Notes under the pieces: model-generated | What the model was told of the DNA's origin: nothing | Databases searched by the model: none | What the model saw: only the letters and a program-made list of their open reading frames with translations | Source of the DNA: Prillingera fragicola | Lineage: Eukaryota > Basidiomycota > Tremellomycetes > Trichosporonales > Trichosporonaceae | Length of the DNA: 64,000 bases | Direction: 5' to 3' | Assembly (NCBI GenBank): GCA_002335605.1 | Contig: BEDY01000002.1 | Coordinates: 2,356,001 to 2,420,000 of the forward strand | Part shown: in pieces, positions 45,459-56,114 of the stretch | How positions within the stretch are numbered: the stretch's first letter is position 1 | How the letters are laid out: each line of letters opens with the position of its first letter | Translations under genes and position numbers: made by a program

Positions 45459-46147
45459 GGGCCGAGCGGGCGTCGCTTGGCTTGACGCTGTGGACAGAGG
45501 ACGATCATTACAAATGTTTACGAGCGCGGGGAGCTAGAGGTAGTGACACCTTGAAACGGTCGGGCCCTCACTACAAGTTAATACAGCATACAAGACACGT
45601 AGATGAAAGAACAGAAGTGTAAGATGAAGATGCACCACTACCCAGACTGAACGAGTGTGAAGAAGCGATGAACTGACGTAACCGGAACGAGAGCCGGGCG
45701 AGCTCGTGCGCTCATGGGTCGAACTTCACGCTGCGAAACTGATTGCGAAAGAATTGGCTTACTCGTGATCACAGTGTGGACGACCGTAAGTGTGTGGTGA
45801 TACGCATCGGGTGACTGGTCCATCACCAACATCGCTCTCACTGGTTGCGGAACGCATCGCACGCCGCGGCTAATGTGGCAATTTGACTCGCTAATAAACG
45901 GTGGTTGACTGGATGCGTCGAGCAGCCCGCTGCCGTTGCGGCGGTCTCATGCACTAATTCATGTCAAGACACGAATCTTGCTGCATGCGTTGACGGTCAT
46001 GTGGAGACTCGTTGGAGAAAAGGTATAAGAAGAGACACACGAATACGGCTGTTGGCCATCTGTCCTAGCACCCCGCCAACCGTCTAGTCCTTTCCTTTGT
46101 GACTAGATACTCTTCATCCTACCACCAGCAGTTGTCACGTACCTGTC
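45459..46147. other. Intergenic region downstream of the Zn2Cys6 factor
   Basis: 689 bp between two plus-strand genes, holding the 3' end of the factor gene and the promoter of the BTB-like gene. I see no gene or RNA in it. Confidence 0.45.
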
Positions 46148-47295
46148 ATGCCCGAGCATACCATCCGTCGCGTACCCGTATCCACCTCAGCCTCCACGAT
46201 GCGCGCGTTCAACTTCGCTCCTGTCCCCGACTCGGCTAATACCGATTCGTACGATATCGACACTTGTGCATCCAGCGACGACGACGACGACGACGACGAT
46301 GGGAACGACAACGACGACACCTCTGCGACGCACTTTACCTCCCCGGCTGACCACGAGGAATGCCAAGATGAATCCGCCGAGGACGTGCATTCAGTTGCGT
46401 CCAGCCAGTGGCGCCACGACGACGACCTCGAGTGGGCACACCGCGACGAAGAGGCTGCAGACGACTCGTCGACGGCATCGGACGCAGCCGAGTCCGAGTC
46501 GGAGCTCGATTTTGGCGCAGGGGAGGATCATGTCATCGAGGTCGTGGATGGCAAGTACCATTCGGCGGGGCACAAGGTCATCTCGTCTGACGGGGTGATT
46601 TTCTATATCAACGCGGCGACGACGCGCCAGAGGTGAGTTCTTTAAGCGTGGGTCAAGGGCTGACATTCAGTGGGATCTGGTACCACATTTTCCGGCAGTG
46701 CATGCCCGCCTCGGGGCTTCAGCTTGCTGATCCCGTGCTCGAGAGCGCCGACTCGCTGCGGCTGCTCTTTGACGTGGTCGGGGACAAGCGCTTGGATGGC
46801 CTGCCGCCGTCCGAGTGGCCCAGCATCAAGCTCGTCAGTGCCACGCTCAGGCTGGCGCAAAAGTATCGCTTTGACGCCGCATACAAGATTGTCGTCGCGC
46901 ACCTCGAGGCCCGCCTGGTCATTGGCGACCTCGGGACGCTGCCGCTCGACGCCTTTCGGCTGGCCGCTGCGCTCGACGACCACGTCCTCGCCAAACTCGC
47001 CGTAAAGGCCATGGAGTGCCAAGCCGACTGTTCTCTGCCCTTGGCAAACTGGCACACCCGCGACGTCCACAACGGCACCACTCTCCCTGCCATGCTCTAC
47101 TACCCCGGAACGTGGAGTCCGAGCATGTACGCCGCCGTCCCACCCGCATACACCTGGGCACTGATGCGGGCTATCATGTACCGCGCCGTGCCGTGGGGGG
47201 CCGGCGATGACAAGTGTCACAGTACCCGCGCGTGCGCTGATCTGTTCGGAGAGTTCTTGGCGCTCTACCGTGCAGAGGTGCCGGGGACATTGTGA
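46148..47295 (+). CDS. BTB/POZ-like protein with acidic N-terminus
   Basis: Exons 46148..46632 and 46671..47295 give 369 residues. The N-terminal 120 residues are very acidic, including a run of eight Asp coded by a GAC/GAT repeat (46276..46302). The rest has the layout of the many basidiomycete BTB-like proteins: HKVISSDGVIFYINAATTRQ, then LLFDVVGDKRLDGLP, IKLVSATLRLAQKYRFDAAYKIV, and a BACK-like helical part. The usual role is a protein-protein adaptor, often unknown in fungi. Assignment rests on the pattern only; no partner can be named. Confidence 0.65.
46276..46302 (+). repeat. Trinucleotide GAC/GAT repeat coding for poly-Asp
   Basis: Tandem GAC codons with few changes code for eight Asp, followed by Gly-Asn-Asp-Asn-Asp-Asp. 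It is in frame in the BTB-like gene and may vary in length between strains. Confidence 0.7.
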
Positions 47296-47988
47296 GCTGT
47301 GACAGCAGATGGTTGGTGCAGTGCTGCTTGCACAAATGAGCATAGCCTTTGGGACACATGGATTGGGTGTCGCGGGGAACCGTTGGCCGTTGACGACGCG
47401 GCTGTTGGCGCGCGTTGACGCGCTGGTTGCTTGGTTTGATCTCGAGACGATATTTTAGATTGTGATTAGTAGTGTGGGGACGCGTGACTAGTTGGAGTAT
47501 GAATCTAGCCTGGACATTGCAGAGCGTAGCCAAGAGACGACGCAGCATGCAGCAGCACAATGGCTACAGTACAACAGCAAACCTGATGGATGTTGTTGCC
47601 GACGATGCCGACGAGGGACGCCACGGCGCTGTTGCTTTGCCTCCGTTCGGGGTTGACGACGACGGGCTGACAACGCCGCCGTCTCCGCAGCAGTCTGCAG
47701 TAGTGACAGCCCTGGTGCCCCCTTAGGCTGCTGCTGCCGGCTGGAGCAGCTGCACACGGAGGTATTCTCTCCTGTACAGGGCTCGTCTTGGCTCGCATCG
47801 GCGCACAGTAGTCGTCGGCAACCACGTCGGGTGAGTGACAACATCGCGCGCTCCCATCCTCATCTCTCTCTCTGGCACTTCACACTTGAGCAACTCTATC
47901 CCACACACACCTCCTCTCACTCCCTCCCTTCGTCACCCGGCATATCCCCCCTCCTCGCATTGCATTCGCACCACCCCAATCCCCATTC
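47296..47988. promoter_or_regulatory. Intergenic region and probable leader of the kinase gene
   Basis: 693 bp before the kinase ATG. It holds a 59-codon frame (47547..47726) listed separately. The last 120 bp are C/T-rich with CCACACACACC and CCCTCC runs, a usual fungal 5' leader. Confidence 0.45.
47547..47726 (+). CDS. Small ORF, possible uORF of the kinase gene
   Basis: 59 codons from an ATG at 47547. The product begins MQQHNGYSTTANLMDVVADD, continues with GLTTPPSPQQ and has normal-looking codon use. It matches nothing I know. Because it lies about 260 bp upstream of the kinase ATG on the same strand it could be an upstream ORF in a long leader, a missed first exon, or chance. Confidence 0.25.
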   Translation: MQQHNGYSTTANLMDVVADDADEGRHGAVALPPFGVDDDGLTTPPSPQQSAVVTALVPP

Positions 47989-50734
47989 ATGTCCGAGCAG
48001 CAGCAACAAGGTGGTGCCGGCTCGGCGTCGGCAGCGCAGCTCCGGTCGGCTTCTCTCAGGCGTCTCATTGCACCACAGACATTCGTCCAACCTCCTACAC
48101 CTATAGATGGTCCTCCCAACCGCAACAGCTCAGGCATCCTCGGGCTCGACGTCCCTGCGTCAACATCGGACACTCTCGAGCAGAACGCCGCTCCAAGCCA
48201 GTCTGATGACACGGCGATCCAATACGACTCACCCGACGAGGACGAGCTAGGCTCAGAGCTGCCTGCCAACGTCGCTCCTGCGGCCAAACCGCATCACCAC
48301 CGTGCCGCCTCGTCCCCTAGCACTGTACCTCGACCTATGCCCCCCGCAGACACGCTGGGTACCGCCCCCGCAGCCGGCGCCCCACCGCTGCGCTCGGCCT
48401 CGGGCACGTATTCCACCTCATCACATGCGACTCCCTCGTCATACGGACAGTCGACCACGACCTCACCAGCTTCGCAGCTCAGCGCATCGTCTCCACACCT
48501 GTTTGGACAGCGCTCTTCATCCCCCTCGTCACCCGACTTTCGGCCATGGCTTAAAAGTGACGCTCAACGCCGCCAGGGCAGCACACATCGCGTTCGCGAG
48601 ACGCTCACTGGAGAGCAGCGCCTCGAGGATGGCCAGCGCATGATCAACCAGTACCGCATGGGCCACCGCCTCGGCAAGGGTGCATACGCCAAAGTGGAGC
48701 TCGGTATCGATGTTGGTACCGGCATAGAATACGTGAGTAACGTGTGGCTGGCTTAACCTATGCCAAGATCTGGGCATACCTTGGCACCAAGAATGCCGCC
48801 GGCTAGCTCAATGTTGGGCTCCGGCGTGCAGCAAGCCTGTCGCTGACATAGCAGGCCATAAAGGAGTTTTCCAAATCGCGTCTGCAGCACCAAGCCCTGC
48901 TCGAGAAACAGGCCAGGGAGTCGCGCAAGGCGCGCATGAAGCGCCGCCGCCCTGGTGCAAGGGGCAACCCGGGACCTGCAGTCGTCGAGAATGACGATCT
49001 CGACATGATGGTCGACACGTCAGTCACCGAATCGACTATACAGAGCGACGCGCTCGCGCTCATCAGGCGCGAGATTGCCGTCATGAAAAAGCTAGAGTGC
49101 GTGTTCCGAACAGCGCCACGGCGTCACCAGTGTCCCCTTTGCTAATCATTCCTCCAGCCATCCAAACGTATGTCGCGGCCGTGGGAAGCGCACGAAATGT
49201 ACCTGGAACAAAAGACGCTAACCCCCCTTGAAGCTGACGCACTTGTACGAAGCCATCTCGGTGCCTGACGCAGACGCTCTGCTGCTCGTCCTGGAATACC
49301 TCCCCGGTGGTGTCCTCATGAAGGTCGAAGTCGGCACCGACCCGGCCAAAGCCTCGCCTCCCTTTGATCGTGCTCACGCGCGCGAGTACTTTCGCCAGAT
49401 CTGTTTGGGCCTAGAGTACCTGCACGCAAACGGAGTGGCTCATCGTGACGTGAGTGTGCAGGTGGATAGACGGGGGTGTGACTGACTGTGTGCAGATCAA
49501 GCCCGACAACATATTATTTACTGCCGATCGCGAGTGGGCCAAATTGGCCGACTTTGGCGTGTCGGAAATGTTCACGTCATCGAGTGACGACCAGCTCAAG
49601 AGCGTTGGTGGAAGTCCGGCGTTCCTCAGTCCCGAGTGCTTTATGTGTGAGCCGAACAAACCTGATGGGGTACTGACCCCGTTAGCATCTCAGTTTGGCG
49701 TCCACGGCAAGCCTGTCGACATTTGGGCCCTCGGTGTTACCCTATACTGCATGTTGACGGGCTACTTGCCCTTCAACGTTGCCAACCCCATCGACCTGAT
49801 GACATTGGTTCGCGAAAAGGAGCCAGACTACCCAGCAGACTGGGAGCCCGAGCTCAAGGAGCTGGTGCAGGGCATGCTCCGCAAGAATCCCAACGAGCGA
49901 TTCACAATGGACGAGATTAGGGAAAGCGCATGGGTTACCGGCAGCGGTGCCTCCCCGATGATGAGTGTGGAGGACAACCTGTTCTACTTTGGCAAGATCT
50001 TCGAGGAGCCTACCCAGGAGGAAGTCAAGTCGGCCATCACGTCGTTGCGCTCAGTCTTGTGAGTTGCTCGCGGCATGAGTGTCCCCGCTGACGTCACCAG
50101 TACTGTCGTTCGTGCAGTGCAGAAGATGAAAAAGCTCCAGCTCCACCGTCTCACCTCCATGGACATGTCGTCCTCGGACAGGTCTATCGCCTCTGGATCG
50201 ATCGACTCTTATCACCTGCCAGACTCGGTCACGACAGGTATCACCACACCAGACGGTGCTGCGAGCCCCAAGGCGCTGGTAGAGTCGCCAGGCTCAGACT
50301 CGGCAGCAACACCCAGCGCCAACCCGTTTGACACGCTCGCCGCCCCTAGTGCCGCAGGCGCCGCAATGCTCGTCGCCTCACCCGAGTTTGAGGCTATTGA
50401 GCTTGTGTCAACGCCGCTCGAAGTTGGATCGCCGGCTTCCATCGACTCGCGTCAGCTAGCCGCTTCCCCGGCCCTCATGTCTACTTCACCTGCTGCGGTG
50501 GAATCGCCGCTGCCGGTCGACTCGCCCCTTCCCGTTGACTCGCCCCTTGCAGGGTCGCCAGTGCAAGCGGACTCGCCTCTGCAGGTCGACTCGCCTGCGC
50601 AATGTGCCTCTCCGATCGAGTGCGCATCGCCGATCGAAGTAGCGTCCCCCGTCGAATGTATGTCTCCCGTCGAGGTAGACTCCCCCGTTCAGTGTGCATC
50701 GCCTATCGAATGCGAGTCACCGACGGGGCTATAA
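47989..50734 (+). CDS. Serine/threonine kinase, CaMKK / SNF1-activating type
   Basis: Six exons (47989..48732, 48855..49096, 49158..49167, 49234..49449, 49496..50058, 50101..50734) give 802 residues; exon 3 is 10 nt. The kinase domain spans about 222-545: GKGAYAKVELG glycine loop, Lys251 in AIKE, HRD at 402-404, DFG at 423-425 and SPECF at about 450. The activation segment GSPAFLSPE has Ser where Thr is common. An Arg/Pro-rich insert (ARMKRRRPGARGNPG) between beta3 and helix C is the mark of the CaMKK/Ssp1/Elm1 group, which activates AMPK/SNF1-like kinases. The N-terminal 215 residues are Ser/Pro-rich. The C-terminal 75 residues are a tandem repeat of about six residues with a Ser-Pro in each copy. 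An upstream kinase in nutrient or stress signalling is the likely role. Confidence 0.88.
50500..50731 (+). repeat. Degenerate tandem repeat coding SP-x-x-x hexapeptides
   Basis: About 14 degenerate copies of an 18-nt unit (some shorter or longer), translated as [DEA]-S-P-[LIV]-x-[VC] with variants such as PVDSPL, ECASPI and EVDSPV, form the end of the kinase. Each copy holds one Ser-Pro site. Confidence 0.8.
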
Positions 50735-52059
50735 ATGCCTGCGACCTCGACGCCACCACCGCCGCCTGATCCTGCGCCGTTTCGTTCAGACAGACAACCT
50801 CTGTCCGCGTTCAGCCCTAGCCTTCACGCTTGTGTCTAACCCCTCCTTTCTCATTGCCCTACAGCGGCTCTTCCGCCTATGCTTGACCTACAATAGGCGG
50901 ACACATGTTGTACCAGCTCCTTTGGCTTTTTGTGTAGCTTCTAGTACCGTAGTACTTGAGCCCGGATCTCGAATCGTCGCAGCAACCCACCCTCTAAAGA
51001 ATATCAATGTACATGTTCTACCCAAACGCACCGCCCAGCAGCGCAGCACTACCCAGCTCCAAGAAGACTCAGAAACGATTTCGGCGTATCTCTAACATCG
51101 AGCCGAGAGCCCCCCGGCGATCCAGGCGCCGAGAAAACGGACCTCGGCATGCCACACTCCGCAGATGCTCCGGTGATGCCCTGCCGCCAGGATTGATGGA
51201 ATTCCCGTCCGCAGCGTGGTCCTGACCTTTTGATTCCTGGATACAGGCCGAGGATCCTGCAAACGTGGCTCAGCCCTGTGAAACCAGTGACGATTCCTAG
51301 ACGCAAATTGGGTGCTGCGATAGGCGTGATCGCCCTTAAGCCTCCTCCCTATTTCCAGCAAGCGCCGATTCCAGCAAGCGCCGAGTGGGTTTGTGGTATG
51401 CACGAGCCTGCCGAGGTAGAGAGGCAGTAGCCAAAGCTATAGACGAAGCTAGTCGAGCGATGCGGACCAGGGGGGAGACAAGACTAAGCTCCATACCGCT
51501 GACCCTCGGCTGATAATCCAACGCTGACGAACCGACCTGAACGAGGAACAAACATGTCTCTATTTCTGCATTCTCTTCAACCTACCCTGCATTCCACGAA
51601 GGGTCGCGGGGGCACGCGAGCCGCCAATGCTATTTTCGCATACCTACCTCTGCCTACGCTGCGCAGGTGTGGTGGTGGTTGGTTGAGCGAGAGTCCGGCC
51701 GAGCACGTTGTGGCGGTGAGCCACTGGCGATGAGGTGCTCGTCGTTGGCCGTGCCGCCATGGGCGGGCAGGCTGTGCTTGTCGGCGCCGTTAGAACCAGC
51801 TCGCATGTGAGGGCGAATGAGCCACCTCCTCTTACGCGGGGCGTGCGTTTGACTGTAGACAACGACTGATCAGTATAGGTGGGAGCGGCACAATGCAGCA
51901 CGAATAAGATAACATGCAACATGACCGTCGTACAGACAACGACTCGCGCCAGCAGCTCTGCTCGGCGTCATACCCTCAAAAATAAAATGTAACCCCCAAA
52001 GGCGCTCTTGCGAGGCCTAGATCCCCGTCGTCGATGTTTGCTCACTGGCGCCATGGGCC
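50735..52059. other. Convergent intergenic region
   Basis: 1325 bp between the kinase stop (+) and the stop of the membrane protein (-). Only short broken frames are seen. A perfect 16-bp tandem duplication stands at 51353..51384. No gene or RNA can be supported. Confidence 0.45.
51353..51384. repeat. Perfect 16-bp tandem duplication
   Basis: TTCCAGCAAGCGCCGA occurs twice head to tail (51353..51368 and 51369..51384) with no change. Confidence 0.9.
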
Positions 52060-54473
52060 TTATGGCGTGTACCGCGGCAAGAAGCGATGGCCGCTCAGAC
52101 CGAGACTGGCGGCGACGTCGCCGGCACCCGATGCAGGGAGGGCCGCGTCGGCCTCCCCGGGAGTCGCGTCGGTCTCCTCGGCAGCATCTGCTATCGCCGT
52201 GGCACGCGCAGCGCTGTCGGCAAGGTCGTCGTCTGCATCCAAAGTTGCCGACGCACCCGAGGACGTGGCGGGCGCGTCCTCGTGCTCGAGCGGTGGAGCC
52301 GAAGGCGCGCTCGCACTCGTGTACGAGAGGCCGTCGTCGTCGTCACCGTCAAAGGCCGGGGCTGAGGGCGCGCTCGGCTCGTCGTCATCCTCGGCCATTG
52401 GAGGCGCAGAGGGCGCCGACATGACACTCTCGACGGCGGGCGGAGCTGATGGCAACAGGTGCGAGCTGTCGGTAGGCGCCATGTTGTTCTCGTATGGCGT
52501 GTGTGTCCTCAGGCGCAGCCGAGCTGGGGGCTCGGGAACACCGACAGCAGGAGCCCGTGATGTCGACGGCTGCGACGGCCCGCTCTCTTCGGCCGTAAAC
52601 GCCTCGAATCCGGCCTCATCCAGCTCGACGTGCGGTGCAGACGGTCCTGCTGCATCGTAGGATGGTCCTGCGTCGTTTCCATCTTCACGAGCCACGGGCG
52701 GCGCAGACGCGCCCAGGCGTAGCCGTTCGAGCGTCCGCTTGTCGTCCGTGGCGAGGTGCAATGCCCGTCGCTCCTCCTCCTCTGGCGGCGGCGGCGCAAG
52801 TGGTGCCTTTGCATCTGCGCGGTGCGACACGGCCTGAGCCATTTCGGCCTCGAGAGTTGCTGGCGCGGGGTAGAATCCTGCCGCCGCGACCTTCTCCTGC
52901 GTTAGCACGGCTGGAGTTGACACAATGGGATCCAGCGCTGGCCGTGCTGAGCTGGATGGACCGGCCTGCACGCTGCGAACCGAGGCGGGACGATACGCAG
53001 GAGGCATGCTCGGGCCTGCAGCGGCCAAGGGCTCGGATGGCTCGGAGGGCGATGACGGAGGCGAATGCGACGTGTGGGAGTGTGATGGGTCCGAATTGGT
53101 GGCTGACGCCGCCAGTGTCTCAGAGGCAGTGTTGCCACCTGCGTCACTCGAGTCTGTGGGGCCGGACGGCGGCGGCGAACGGGACTGTCGGTCCTCGATC
53201 TCCACCTCGGAAATGGAAGATTGCGAAGACGGCAGCGATACCGAGTCGGCCGTCGTGTACGACATGCCAGAAGTCTGGCGTCCAAGTGCAAAGCCCGAGG
53301 TATAGGCTCCATCTGGTATAATCTCCTTGCCGTTGGCGTCCAAAGTGACCTCTTTGGTCCTCGCTTTGCGCCTGTGCAACGTTTTGCGCCAAACCTTGAC
53401 TTTTGAGCGCACAAACACCGACGAATGGTGGTGCTTTTTGCTGGTCGTAGTGACGCCGGCAGTGCCGTTCATCGCTGCTCGCCTCTTTGCCTCGTGCTGC
53501 TTTTCGAATTCGGCTAGACGCTGCTGGAACTGTTCGGCAACAGCAGCGTTGGCAGCGTTGAGTGAGTCTTCAGTGAGACCCTCGGCGGCGAGTGCTTTGC
53601 GGCGCAACCGAGCAGCGCGACGCTTCTTCCGTCGACTTGTTTTTCGCCGTTGTAATGTGATACTGCGACGTTAGCACCGTTTGATGAGTTGTCAGCTCAC
53701 AAGATGAGAATGCCGACGATAAAGACTGCCAGAATGACCGCGGCGGTGACGATTAATGGTGTCTTGTAGAATGCGCTTCGATTGTTCGACACTCCCCATC
53801 CAGTGGGCAAGGATGTCCCAACGACAAATGTCGAGGCGCTCACTGGCAACGAGGCCGAGTCGGTCGCTAATGCTGGCGGTGTTGTCTGCTCATGTTAGCA
53901 ATTTATCGCTCCGACCAGCCACAGCGTGACACTCACCTCGGCAGAGGCTTGCCGCCCATACAAGACCCATGAGCCCTCAGCCCTACGCCACTTGCCATCG
54001 GCGGCCTGTGTGAGATAGTAGGGCAATACTGTTTCTGGGACAGTAATGGTGGAGAATACTGGCAAGGTCGTCGGTGCAATGTATTCGGGTTGGTAATGCA
54101 CCTTGCGAGAGATGCGGGTAGGATATGTTGCGGGTGTTGTTCTTGTTTCTGAACCGTGTAATGGCGGTACTGGAACTGGGCCTGCCGCTGCCAATGGCAA
54201 TGCAGCAGCGAACGCCAGAGCTGCAGTCAACCTGCGGGCTCCACGAGATGCAGAGGACGGGGAGGCGACGGGTAGCGGTGTCGAGGATGGGGGAACACGT
54301 TTCTCCATGGTGCGTGGCTTTGTCAGACGACGTGCCCGCACCTCTGTCGAGACCCGCGGCCGTGAGGGACCGGCCTCGATGTGCTCATCACCAAAGTCGG
54401 TGATGGGCCCACCGATATCCCAGCGCCATGGACTTGACGGTCGTGGTTGTGGTGGAGACTTTCGCCGTTTCAT
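52060..54473 (-). CDS. Two-TM protein with PPAY and multiple PSAP motifs
   Basis: Exons 54473..53937, 53885..53701 and 53662..52060 give 774 residues. The first ATG in frame is at 54473. A basic, Pro-rich N-terminus is followed by a hydrophobic segment near residue 85 (LTAALAFAAALPLAAAG), a 130-residue Ser/Thr/Pro loop, and a strong TM helix near 225 (LIVTAAVILAVFIVGILIF). Then comes a very basic stretch (RRKTSRRKKRRAARLRRK), as expected on the cytosolic side, and a tail of about 500 disordered residues. The tail holds PPAY (in MPPAYR) and at least five PSAP motifs (LLPSAPP, APSAPPMA, EPSAPSAP, APSAPPLE, GPSAPH). These are the ligands of Rsp5/Nedd4 WW domains and of Tsg101/Vps23. I know no named family; an endosomal-sorting adaptor is a reasonable inference. 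Confidence 0.7.
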
Positions 54474-56114
54474 CGCATAAGGTGCGGTCGAGCGCCTAAA
54501 GGTCGGTGCTGGCGGTATTGGGAGCCTTGCGGCTGGCGGGGTGGGCGCTGGCCCGCGCGCCACCGAACCCAGTTGCAGTGTCCAAGTGTGGGAAGCCTAG
54601 TCGGAGCGCCGCAGCAGCCTGGTATTTTTAGCCAGACTACAACTAGTCTGTCAGAACCTCGAAAGGTGCCGTAGACCAGCGAGACACAAGACGTGCAGTG
54701 TGGGTGCGCGCTTTTCACGTCTCTAGCTGGGGTGCACTGGTGAGTGTGTGCCAGGCGCGTTGGATGCGACTGCTAGTGTTGATGCTGGGTGGTGGAAAGG
54801 GGGATGAGAAACCGACGTGCGCGCAAGTCGGAGGGAAGGATGGCGATGTGGGGGGACAAGGGGGTCACGAGCACGGGGGTCGGGGCGCAGGAGGGGGCAG
54901 CGTGGGTGTATGTATGGCTAGTCGAGCCTGGTCGTCGTACAAGAGTCGTGTCGAGGAGCCGGAATGGTAGAGTCTATGAAGAGTAATGGGCTATGGAGAA
55001 GGAGAGAGTAAACGGGGGGGAGGGAATTGGCTGTGCGAGAGGAGTGAATGGATCCACGGCGGCGGCGGCGGTGGTGTGGTGGTGGGTGGTGGGTGCAGTG
55101 GGTGAGTTGGCTGGCAGCAGCAGCCCATGGCCGCCGTGTGTGGCAGGGCGGGCAGAGGTTGCTGACCGAGGCAGAGCACAGGCAGAGCAGGTACGCAGGT
55201 CCGGCCGGGCAGACAGGCGGCAACTCCGGGGCGGGGAGAAACAGGCAAGGTTTGCTGTTTTTGACAACCGCCGTCGGTGGGCGGTTCGCGGCCTGCACCA
55301 CCCAGCTGTACAGGGAGGGGGAACAGCCGACGACCTGGGTGGTGGCGGTGGCCGTGGCGGCAAACAGCGCCTGTGCAGAAAATGGGACCGACCGCTTCGC
55401 TGCCGGGAAAATCCTCAGGGCATCTGCGTGGTCATCGAGGCTGGTATTCCTCTGCTCTCACGCCGCTTCTCTCACTCCAGCGATTGCAAGCACTGCGGAT
55501 ATTTGATCCCGGGGCAAATATCCGGTTGCTCTCTGGTGTTGCACCTTCCGAGGCTCAATACCGGAAACACCGAGGCAAAGGCACACGACCCGCACAAAAT
55601 GCTCAGATCTGCAAAAACCCCGGTGCCGAGCAGCGTCGAGCACTACTACTGGCTTCTGGCGCCGTCTAAACAAGTGACAAGGCCCCAAGGCCCAAGGCTC
55701 CACGGCCCATAATAGCATTTGGACAAGGAATTTATTAATAGCCATAACTCCTTGGTGCAGATCTACCCACTCACTCCACATGCTTGATACGAGGCATGCT
55801 GTCGCTCACAATCGTCATGCAATGCAACAAGGCACATGTAGAGCAGCTGCCACCGCTGACCGCATGCCTCGTCATCTCTGTCTACGCACTACGCTGCGTT
55901 TGCGCCATCCCCGCCACGGGTGCACGGCTAACAATCCGGGAATCGGTTGTCGGGCATGGCGATCGGTACAAGCCTGCCTCCGGTGCCTGCCAAATGGCCA
56001 ATTCACACAACATGCACTGACCATGGTCACCACATGCCACACAGTGTCATTCATTCATGTACGACTGCCACTTGCACACTTTTGCGTGCATAGCCCTTTC
56101 CTTCCAACTACCAC
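54474..56114. promoter_or_regulatory. Upstream region of the membrane protein gene
   Basis: 1641 bp between the membrane protein start and the aldo-keto reductase stop, both minus strand. From 54780 to 55120 the + strand is G-rich with GGGGG and GGTGGTGG runs, so the sense strand of the promoter is C/T-rich. Frames here are composition shadows. No gene is supported. Confidence 0.45.
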
